DNA of 64,000 bases from Lomentospora prolificans (lineage: Eukaryota > Ascomycota > Sordariomycetes > Microascales > Microascaceae), in the NCBI GenBank assembly GCA_029532625.1, contig JARFXM010000003.1, positions 3,162,001 through 3,226,000 on the forward strand, given 5' to 3'. A program made the translations under genes and the position numbers. The number at the start of each line of letters is the position of its first letter. Positions within the stretch are counted from its first letter, which is position 1. Of this stretch, positions 23,123 to 31,995 are shown in pieces. The notes beneath the pieces were generated by a model. That model ran no database searches and was not told the DNA's origin. It saw only the letters and a program-made list of their open reading frames with translations.

Positions 23123-23929
23123 TCAAAAGTTCTTGTTCCCCACGCTATGCTCCGACTTGTCATGGAACACCATTGTCGAGGACGCCCGCCTCTTGGTGTC
23201 GCCATCATAAGCCGCTGGAGACCGAGGCATCTCGCTCCGTTTTCGTTCCCGAGGCGCACCTCCCGTGGTGCTGCCGGGGTTCCTATTCGCCTCAAGCTCC
23301 ATCTTAACAGTCTGGTACATGTCCTCGATAACCTGCAGCTCGTCATGAACGTCCAGCGAACAGTCGGCAAGGCAAAACTCGCGCTCCCGTTGCTCGATAT
23401 ACTCCCTGACGGCTTTCCATTCGTTCTCGTGGTATTTCAAACGATTAGGCAAGCCGGAGCCCTTGAGGTATGTCAGGATGCCGGCGATGATGGTGTTGAT
23501 CGCGCCGAAGCCCGTCACAGCGGCTCGCGGGCCATTGGCGGCGCCCAGCGAGGTGAGGATGGCGGCAACTATGATTTGTATGCCCAGGCACGCGTTGATG
23601 AGGACGTTGAAAACGCGGTATCCCCGCGCGGCGGAGCGCTCGGATCGGACCACACGTGTATATAGGCCGATATTTGGGGCCGTTCGGGCCGAGTGGCCGG
23701 TTCTGAGGGCGGGGACCGTATCGATTCCAGTCAGGGAGCGGTACACGAGAAGCTTATCGGTGGCCGGGATCAGCGAGGCGGGTTCGGTGAGGGAGACGGT
23801 CATGGGTCGTCCATCGACGGAGGGCGAGAAAGGTGCTTGGCCAGCTACGGGGGGATAACCCTGCTCCTCGCGGTCCTGGGGCGAGATGAATCGGCGGAGG
23901 ACCCAGGTGAAGATTCGCTCCTTGGTCAT
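23123..23929 (-). CDS. Fungal SLATT-domain membrane protein
   Basis: The single exon encodes 268 residues. Residues 1-95 are a cytosolic N-terminus. The SLATT core runs from about 98 to 215: a basic pre-helix (RSERSAARGYRVFN), transmembrane helix 1 (about 106-129), a short GP turn, helix 2 (about 135-156, ending ILTYLKGSGLPNR), then a long amphipathic helix with YHENEWKAVREYIEQRE. This arrangement, including the L-K-G-x-G-x-P-x-R exit of helix 2, is that of the fungal SLATT family. Bacterial SLATT proteins are predicted pore-forming effectors of nucleotide-signalling conflict systems; the role in fungi is unknown. The C-terminal 50 residues are charged and probably disordered. No nucleotide cyclase, SLOG or nuclease gene lies next to it. 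The gene is divergent from the AIM24-family gene across 2.7 kb. Confidence 0.8.
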   Translation of the reverse strand: MTKERIFTWVLRRFISPQDREEQGYPPVAGQAPFSPSVDGRPMTVSLTEPASLIPATDKLLVYRSLTGIDTVPALRTGHSARTAPNIGLYTRVVRSERSAARGYRVFNVLINACLGIQIIVAAILTSLGAANGPRAAVTGFGAINTIIAGILTYLKGSGLPNRLKYHENEWKAVREYIEQREREFCLADCSLDVHDELQVIEDMYQTVKMELEANRNPGSTTGGAPRERKRSEMPRSPAAYDGDTKRRASSTMVFHDKSEHSVGNKNF

Positions 23930-25094
23930 TATGCTCTTGGAGTCTTCTTACCGGCCTAAGAGCGGGGTTCGAAGAGGGGAGGAGAATGAGACGACGAAAG
24001 GAAGGAGAGGGGAGGGGGGAGAGCAGCAGCACAGGCGAGAGAGAAAGGCCATGAAGAAATATCACACCTTTTGCGGAACTGGCACCTTGTTTCCACTTCC
24101 GTAACGTCTCATTTCCTCTTCTTATTATGTCCTCATTCCCCGCTCCATGGGCGAGTTGCACAAAACCACGGCCGGCATACAATACAAGTGAAGATGAACG
24201 AAGGCGGGACCATGAAGCGTTCGTGACCGGGGAAAACGGGGTCTGCAAGTCAGCCCTTCGAGACCCCCTTGGCCGTTGAAGCTTGCCGTCCTCTGCCAAT
24301 GAGATGGTGAGGATGAGGATGCGAGAGAGGAGCAAATGAGTCGCGCACAAGCATTGATTCCCGAAACGGGACGAAATAGGGCAGCTACGAGTAGATCATC
24401 GTTTGGTGGCGGGCGTTTTGACTTTGCGAACCAGCGGGTATGTCCCGCGTTGATGGGAGGTCATCCGCCAGGGTCGTTGATGGATTGTTCTATTAAGCTG
24501 TTGGGGGAGCCAGCCAGCATGCATGTTTAAGCAAGCCACAAAAAGGTTGAGCTAACCGGGTTAGGAACTAATAACTAATATTCATCAATTGTGATATCTC
24601 ACCGGAGAGGCAATTCGGTTGTTTACTACGGTTTTGTTCTCGTGCCCTAGGAATTGCGGAATTTACGAGAATACGACATTGAGAGACCAGTCGCGCGTTC
24701 GCAGGGGTTTGGGATTGGTTCAAGAGGTATTGTGAACTCTAGGCACTTTGTTTGAAAGTTGATTTTCTTGAGGGTTGATGGAGTCTTTGGAGCCAGCTGC
24801 GAAGGGAGTGAAGGTGACAATCGCCAGCGAGGCGCAATATTCCTGAAGAGGAAGCAATAATAGGACGACAAGACGGGGATTAAGGAATATATATCAGTAT
24901 GTCCACTCTCGCCCCTCGATCGTCTAGTGCAGACAGGGCCAGCTTATCGAGGCATCCGTGATAAAAGAAGGGAAAAGGACTCGAGGTGTGGACTCGTTTG
25001 GCCAGCGAGGCGAGCATGCATTGATCGACATTGGATTGACGTTTCTGCAGGTGAACAACCAGTTAGTTGGGATTGTCTGGGTTAGGAATTATTC

Positions 25095-26112
25095 CCTGGC
25101 TGGCTCATGTGCAGCCAGTCTCGCATCTGTTCGCCGATCATCGACAGTGGCCGTTTCTTGCACGAGAGAGGGAAAAAAGAAAAAAATATATACCAGACTC
25201 GTGGCCATCGACGCAGGTAATTTTACAAAAAAACAAGAAGGTATCAGCGTCTGGTCTTACCAGTAGGATCTGTCTTAGGATTGGAACGCCCGCCAGGCCA
25301 GGCTCACCAGTAATTCTGCAAGGCCAGCCAGCCAGCAAGAAGAAACCTCCATCAAGCTCCATCCAGTCTATTATTAGCCTGGCGTGGTGCAATTGGATTT
25401 CCAGCGGACGCTGGCCTGGCTTCTCCACGGCCCAGAGCCAGAGCCAGCCCAGAGCTAATGGAGCCAAGCCCTGTTCTGTACTGTAACAGACTAGCTTGAA
25501 TAACGGGACGGGAAAGCTATGTAGCGGAACCCTTGGGGCTTCTGTGGCAATCTCGATATCTGATATTAACTTTGGTTCCTCAATGATTGTTCCCCCTTTC
25601 GAAGCCGGGGGGGTTGGACGCCGGCTCTTCATTCTCCAAGCCAAGTCTTCCGTGGTGCCTAAGATGGCCCCATCAACCACTCTTCCCATCATGCGGCTGG
25701 CCTGGCTGGCTGGCATCCAAGTACTACTAATACAAGTACCTACGAAGTAGTGCCAGCGCTGTTTGGGGGCTAAATCCAACCAATTAACGTCGTTGGCGCC
25801 CTCTAAAATCGCCAAGCGCTTTGGTCGTGCGCGGGCGCCAAATGATTGGACAACAGCAGCACGGCAAAGACCCTTGCTTTCAACTGTTCTCAAATTAGAA
25901 GAAGCCCGCTGGCAGTGGCACGACGAGACACCGCCGCCTGGCTGGCGAATATGCTGGCTACTTGGAGTAGGGGCGGACTTCAAAGGACCCCCCTTCCAAT
26001 CCAATCCAGGCCAGCAACCGTTGGCGCGGGCTCTGCAAGCTCGTGGGAGGTTTCGACCAGAGGAGCTCGGGCGAGATTGGTGGCGATAATAGACGATACA
26101 TTCCAGCCAGCG
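25095..26112. repeat. Cluster of GGCTGGC / GCCAGCC tetranucleotide repeats
   Basis: Short GGCT/GGCC/CTGG repeats recur at about 25095-25105, 25320-25338, 25411-25420, 25436-25450, 25695-25714, 25937-25959, 26006-26015 and 26102-26112, with a further copy at 24509-24519. They occur in both orientations. Similar arrays appear elsewhere in the window only outside the genes I call. Confidence 0.7.
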
Positions 26113-26226
26113 TGACCTGCTTCTCCTATGCGAAACCACATCTTTCTTTCCTCTGCTCTGCTTGACGAATTTCTTCCTTTTCATTGATTTGCACGCTTCC
26201 GGAAGATCGCCTGCTGGTTCGCGCAT
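25138..26226 (-). other. 362-codon open frame of uncertain coding status
   Basis: A complete ATG-to-TGA frame encodes 362 residues with no recognisable domain. The composition is odd: at least 12 Trp, many Cys and Arg, and no repeating hydrophobic pattern. Part of the openness follows from the GGCTGGC repeats, which carry no stop in this frame. Even so, a frame this long is rarely expected by chance in 64 kb. It lies in the space between two divergent genes, starting about 400 bp from the AIM24-family start. Confidence 0.2.
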
Positions 26227-26340
26227 CCGGGAATAATCCTCTGGAGCCGGGCCAAGAACTGTACAGCCAGCTACATTGAGCTATCTACAAGTATTCGAGG
26301 AGGAGGCTGTGTCTGTCCAACCTTGACTGCGGGGTCTGTC

Positions 26341-26412
26341 CTCCTCCGATCTCTTTTAATATCTTCTTCTCCTTCACTTCTCTTCTCTTCTTCCCCCCCT
26401 CCTTTGCCCGGG
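26341..26412 (+). promoter_or_regulatory. Pyrimidine-rich promoter/leader tract of the AIM24-family gene
   Basis: About 70 nt are mostly C and T on the coding strand, some 215-290 bp before the ATG. CT-rich tracts just upstream of transcription starts are typical of well-expressed filamentous-fungal genes. No clear TATA box accompanies it. Confidence 0.5.
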
Positions 26413-26627
26413 CTCAATTCTTGAATTCTTGACATTGTTTCTGCCTCGCGTCATCTTTGTGGTATTTCGATTGTCGTTTTCCCAGCCCTTGCAGAGAAGC
26501 CGTTCGCATTCCCGAATTCTCCCCCTCCTCGTCGCCTTTCCGTGCCCTCCGGTGCTGCTTCTCCGAATCTCGCTTTGCGAGCTATTTTTAATTTACGACC
26601 TGCCATTGAGCTCAACAGCTAGTCACT

Positions 26628-28250
26628 ATGTCGGGCCACTACTATCCTCGTAAGTCTTCTTCTCTATTGTGCCCCACATACTCCTTTCACTTTTGTAAGT
26701 GGGCAAGACTAACCGGGGTTTCGCGTCGCCGCACATAGCTCCGCCAGGCGCGGCGTCGTCAGGTTCGCATCATCTACCTCCTTCTCCGCCTTGGCGCAGA
26801 CGAGAAAGCGTCCGCGATCGTGTGCTTACAGCTTCACAGGCCAGCAAAAGAGCTACCCTCCCCCGCCCATGTCCGCCCCAGCGCACAAGACCCAATTCTT
26901 CCCTCCGCCCCCGGCCTCAACCACAGTCCAATTCCAGTACCCGCCTCCTCCCGGCCAGTCTCCCTCCCCGAGCCAGCAGCAGCAAGCCCAAGCGACCCAC
27001 TATCCTCCCCCGCCGCCTTCTTCCTCGTCCATCGGCAGCGCCAGCACCGCCGCCGCCGCCGCCGCCCCGCCGCAAGAGCACCGCCATCGCACTTCTCTTC
27101 CGCTCCGCACGCCCGAGTCGCCCGAGTCCGCACCTTCTGTGAACCACCAGCAGTTTGCCCCACCGCCCCAAGCGCCTGTCGAAGAGAAATGGCAAGACGA
27201 GAGGGCGCAGTATCAAGAGTCTGCGAGTGACGCCGGCGGCGTGTCGGCCCAGTTCGTCGGCGCCAGCAGCGTCGTTGACGATGTCGGCACCTTCAATGGG
27301 GGAAGCTACAGGATTAGCCACAGGGATTCGAATACCATCCTGACGGTTCAGTTGGCGATTCAATGCCCTTTCAACGCGAAGCCAGGTACGATCTGATGTT
27401 TTTTTGCCTTGCGCTTGCTTTCTCAGGACAGCCAACCGCAACTCGAGAGATCAAGCTAACCCGCGTCATCCTGTAGGAACCATGATTGCCATGAGTCCCT
27501 CCGTGATTCTCCGCGGTGCGCTCAAATTCAGCATGAAGAAGCTCATGGCTGGCGGCGACTTTGGCCACTCTACCTTTACCGGCCCCGGCGAGGTCCTCTT
27601 CGGTCCCCCGATGCTTGGCGACATTGCTACTGTTCGCCTCAATGGGAGCGAGACCTGGTCCGTCGGCATGGACGCTTACCTCGCCTCTACTCAGGGCGTA
27701 ATCCGGGACCACAAGCGCCAGGGCCTCACAAAGGCCATGTTCTCCGGCGAGGGTCTCTGGGTGTACAAGATTAGCGGAACCGGCCTATTGTGGATCACGA
27801 GTTTCGGCGCCATTATTCAAAAAACGGTGCGTCATGCCCATTCCGCCAAAATTCGGCGCCCCTGTTTGGTTTTTTGGCTTTGGTCGTAGCTAACACGAGG
27901 GATAATCTAACCCAGCTTGCCGATGGAGAAAAGTATATCGTCGATAACGGTCACCTCGTCGCCTGGAACACCAAGTACGTCCTCGAGCGCGTGGCCTCGG
28001 GTGGCCTCATGTCCGGTTACGCCTCCGCGGAGGGTCTAGTCTGCAAGTTTACCGGCCCCGGAACAATATATATGCAGACTCGCAATGCTGTACGTTCTTA
28101 CTTGTTCCGCTTGCCATTTTATTTTTCTTCTTCTTCTTGTTTCTGTCGCCCTTTCTTTTCTCGCTGTTTTAGCTCTCCACGCTAACCATTCTTACTCTCT
28201 AGCGAGCCTTCAGCGCGTGGATGACAGGCCAGACCTTCAAGGAAGCGTAA
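26628..28250 (+). CDS. DUF124 / AIM24-family protein with proline-rich N-terminus
   Basis: The six-exon model is 26628-26649, 26739-26762, 26840-27385, 27477-27826, 27916-28089 and 28203-28250, giving 387 residues. All introns are GT-AG, with donors GTAAGT, GTTCGC, GTACGA, GTGCGT and GTACGT. Residues 1-130 are low complexity, with repeated YPPPP/FPPPP blocks, a Gln stretch and a run of Ala. The DUF124 (TIGR00266/AIM24) beta-helical domain spans about 160-385: YRISHRDSNTILTVQL, then GTMIAMSPSVILRG, GPGEVLFGPPMLGD, SGEGLWVYKISGTG and GLVCKFTGPGTIYMQTRN. Yeast Aim24 is a mitochondrial inner-membrane protein, but this one has no presequence, so I expect a related cytosolic or membrane-associated paralogue. 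Exon 2 is a 24-nt microexon. Splicing was set by protein continuity across each joint. Confidence 0.82.
26739..26762 (+). other. 24-nt symmetric microexon
   Basis: Exon 2 of the DUF124 gene adds only eight codons, between introns of 89 and 77 nt, both in phase 1. Including it gives HYYPPPGAASSGQQKSY. Skipping it joins exon 1 to exon 3 in frame and changes only the N-terminal tail. Confidence 0.6.
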
Positions 28251-29708
28251 GACGAACGGGTGACGACGAAATCGAGGGGAAAAAAAAAACCCCTAATTTG
28301 AACCGCGTTGGCGTTGGACGGATATCACGCCGGAGCCGAAACACCATCCATTCTTCTTGCTCTCGGTATATTTATTGGCAGGACTGGCTGGCGTCAAGTG
28401 CCTTGTGGAAGAAAACGTATCCGACCAGACGGTCGAGTGTAGAGATTGTGCTACCCTTGCGTGGAACCGAGGTGGGATGTGCCTGCGGTGTGCTAGGGCT
28501 TGTTCTGGATATGTGTAGCGTCGTTCATCATACTTGTAGTATATATATACATCTATACATACCTCCCTTTTATACATACAACCTCGTTTTACGTTGTCGA
28601 ATCCACATCATCCGGCAGTGAGCTCTTCACTTGGTCAAATCTCTTTTGTTTGTCGCTCCATCTCAGGTTTCACCACCCAGGTAGGTCTACATAACACTAC
28701 TAGTGGTTCGGGGCTCATCCGGCACAAAGCCCTGGCTTGGCCCTCCTTACTTTGGAACAACTGGTAACGGAGCCGAGTGCCCTCTCCATGCCACCTCTAG
28801 ATGCAACCCCACAATTAAACACAAGGTTCCGGAGAGAACACAGTGCACTTCGCCTGAGGATCTTGTAGAGTTCAAACGGCTTCAATTAACATCTCGGCCG
28901 TCCCACTATCCGAAACGGCAAAGGCTCCAACCAAGACCCCTTAACAGTACGAGGATATTAAGAGAGGAAAGGGTGTTTTGGTCTGGCTACCCAACGTCCT
29001 TAACCTTATCAAAGATTTACCCCTGGCTCCTCACAAGTATGCTGCTCTATTTGAGCCTCACGCTCACTCACTTCCCCCGCCAGCCCCAGACCAGCTGTAT
29101 TCTCCTCTCCTTGATGGTTTCTGTGCCCCAGACGTGCCCTCTTTTCCCACCCGACCAGCCGAACCCGGGGAGACTAATCAGTGCCTCCCATGCCGTGAGA
29201 AACCGTGTGGATAGTAAATTGGGGTAGAGTGCGTGTGGCAGGTGTTATATACAATGTATAAAGGAAAAACAAACAAAAGAAAGGACCGAGATAGAAGGGA
29301 AAATGGCGAAGCAAAGAAAAAAAGAAATTGGGACGTAACATGGGGTGAAGATGGTAATGTTCGTGAATATATATGATCGGGATAGAAAAACGCCGTTCGA
29401 CCCTTTTGACGCCGTCGTCATGCACCGTCTGTTGCCGGGATTGGGGTAGAAAACTGGCATAGAATGTCTAACGTGCGAGTAAGCGTGTCATGAGTGCCTG
29501 AGTTATAAGCACGTCGAGCAGTGTCCTCTCCGAACTAACTCGGTCTGCTGGAGGAGGCAAGCCGTATCTATGCGACACCGAGAATAACGAGTTCTTGGAT
29601 CCCCAACCTTGAGCGGCAGAAACAAAATGAAGCGGGTGTAATGGAATAAGCAAGACCCAAATGCCAACATATCTAATACGAGGAAACGAAGAGAACGTGG
29701 CAACGGGC
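28251..29708. other. Convergent intergenic region
   Basis: About 1.5 kb lies between the ends of the AIM24-family and FLC-like genes. It should contain both 3' untranslated regions. I see no credible gene; a frame of 174 codons at 28703-29227 has poor composition. AT-rich TATATA/ATACAT stretches near 28540-28580 may relate to 3'-end formation. Confidence 0.5.
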
Positions 29709-31995
29709 TTAATCGTAGCCGGCACCGCGTTGCCATGGGCTAAAGAAGGCAGTTAGTACGGCATCGCTCAAACTAATAGATACACACATGTCCATTTCAA
29801 ACATACCTAGCGTTGTTCTGTCTCCTGAATCCGCCGGGGCTGGCATTGTTGTTGTTCCTGAAGTTGTCCGTGAACGGGCTCTGAGACCTGTTCATGCTGG
29901 GAGGGCTGTTCTGGCCGCCAGGGAACAGAGGTAGGGAAGGGTTGACGGGCGACTGAGGGGGGTAGCCACTCTTCTCGTTGTGAAGGGAGAACTGAGAGCC
30001 GGCTGGGTGCATCCCGAGGTTGTTGGCGCGGCGCTGGACCGAAACAGATGACAACGACGCATTGTCGTCATCAAGGTCAAGCTTAGACTGAAAGCCGAGC
30101 TTGTCTCCTCGGGCAGTGGCCGCCAAAGCATCGAGCTCGGTGGTAGTGTTCAGCTGGGTTTGCGACTTCATGAACGAAGCTCGGTCGTCGGCCATGAACT
30201 GGTACCTGGCATCAGGGTTCTTGCGGAAGAAGACAAGAGTGGTAGAAATGATCAACATAAGTAGGAGGATGAGGGAGAAGGCGGCGTTGAGGATGAAGAG
30301 GACAACACCGACCACTCCGACAACGAGAGGAGGGGCGCCGAACACGTTGGTGAAAATAAGGAGGAAGATAGCGTTGACGAAGTTGACGGCGCAGATAGCA
30401 ATGTTGAACGAGTTGGTACGCTTGTCCATCCAGGGTCGGAGAACACTGGAGGCGATCAGAGCAGCAGCCTCAATGAGAATGAAGGCAATGGCCTGGGCCA
30501 CACTGGCACGCTGAGCAAAGGCAACGAACATGCCCTTGACAAGGAGGTAGACGAGAAGTGGGACAATGAAGTAGTAGGCCGAGGCACGGTACTGGATGTA
30601 CAAGAAACCCCACTTGTTGAGAACCTCGAGGTTGGAAAAGAGAATGTAGGCCGGGTTGCGGTGGGTCGTGACGGACTGACGCGCGATGAGAATGACCTTG
30701 CTTGCAGCCCACCCAAGAGTGATCAGAAGACCGAAGAAAAAGAAGACGGCTAGAACCACCTCGGCGGGCGAGTCGTTTTGAGTGAACTCCCACAGGCAGA
30801 GGATAGTGAGCTGAGGGAAACCAATGAGGGCGGTTCGGAAAAGAATTCCCTTAAGGACGGTCTTCCACCCGTTACGGAACTCGAGGAACTTGTCGTTGGC
30901 CACCCACTGCTTCTTGACCGCCAACTCACAAGCACCCTTGAAAGCGAGGACACCGAGAACAGTCAAGATGACGAAGAGGCAGAAGAAAGTAAGACCAGTC
31001 ATAAAGAGGTTGGTGGTCTCGATCTTGGCCCTGAAAGCAACACGCTGGATACCAAAGACGACATAGCGGCCATCGCTGGTCTGAATGTTGCTCCTGGCTT
31101 GGATGGCGCGAGGAAGCATGGCATGGGCGCGCTTGAAGAGGTTGGTAGCAAGGACGGCGGTATCAAGCGAGCGCTTCTGGACCTCGACGGAGATGGTAGT
31201 TAGTGTGTCGAAAATGGTGGACGGGGTGCCGCCGGTAGCACGCTGGTACCAGGTGAAGATGTCCTGCATGAAGCCAACGCGAATGATACCCATGGACCAC
31301 ATGAAGTTCTGAACCCAAGCGGTAACGATGGGAGGCAGGTGAACGCTCGTAAGACCGATAATAGCCTGGGCCTGGAAGTAGCTGAAGAGGGAGAGGGCGT
31401 TGGCTGCAATGTGGGCGGCGGTGTTGGAATGGCCGAGACCAGAAACGACGGCAGAGGCACTCAGGGCGAGGCCGGCAATGATGGCAGTGGCCCACTTGAC
31501 ACCAACCAAGTCGACCGTCTTTCCGTTGGAGATATCGGCCTGGACACAAGCAACGCTCTCGCCGGTTTCGGTGTAGTTGACAAAGACCTTGACGCTGGCA
31601 TCCAAGTCGGGAATGGTGTAGGCGATACCGGGAATCTGGCTGATGGCTTCGGGATCAAGTTGCAAGTTGAACGGAGGAATAGCGAGCTTTCCGCGCTTCA
31701 TGGGGCACAAACCGACGAGATCGGTCTCGCAAGGGTTGATTTGCTTTCGCATAAACTCATAACCGTAGGCTGAGATGGAAATGTCGAAAGTAACCATACC
31801 CTCGACCGTGATGGTCGCGACCATGTCGATACTAGCGGAGGCATTGTTGGGAGTGAAGACGACCTGGAACAAGCTGGCGCTGAAACCGGAGCCATCGGAG
31901 CAAGGATTCAGCGAGCTCGACACGAGCATAGGCTCGGCCGTGATCAGAGGGGTGAGAAAGGAGAAAACAAAGACGAGCGGTGCTAATAACCTCAT
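29709..31995 (-). CDS. FLC/TRP-like membrane protein (flavin carrier family)
   Basis: The protein belongs to the fungal FLC family (ML-like plus TRP-like domains), linked to FAD and calcium handling, cell-wall integrity and polar growth. Exon 1 is 31995-29807, the intron 29806-29740 (67 nt, GTATGT...TTTAG with a CTAAC branch site) and exon 2 29739-29709, giving 739 residues. Splicing gives the C-terminus ASPWQRGAGYD, characteristic of the family; read-through would end at RYV. Residues 1-20 are a signal peptide (MRLLAPLVFVFSFLTPLITA). An ML-like lumenal domain with paired Cys follows to about 165, then about nine membrane segments from about 168 to 600. The cytosolic tail is Ser/Asn/Pro-rich. 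It may act in the endoplasmic reticulum or plasma membrane; I cannot say which FLC paralogue it is. Confidence 0.87.

Larger units (their letters stand above)
23930..26627. other. Divergent upstream region between the SLATT and AIM24-family genes
   Basis: About 2.7 kb separates two divergent starts. It is rich in GGCTGGC/GCCAGCC repeats between 24.5 and 26.3 kb, and a strongly pyrimidine-rich tract precedes the AIM24-family start. It also carries a 362-codon open frame on the minus strand of doubtful coding status. Confidence 0.55.

Noticed and set aside
23105..23665. Plus-strand 186-codon frame opposite the SLATT gene
   Set aside because: Shadow of the minus-strand gene with no domain character.
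30778..31203. Plus-strand frames opposite the FLC-like gene
   Set aside because: Codon-bias shadows of a strongly supported membrane-protein gene.
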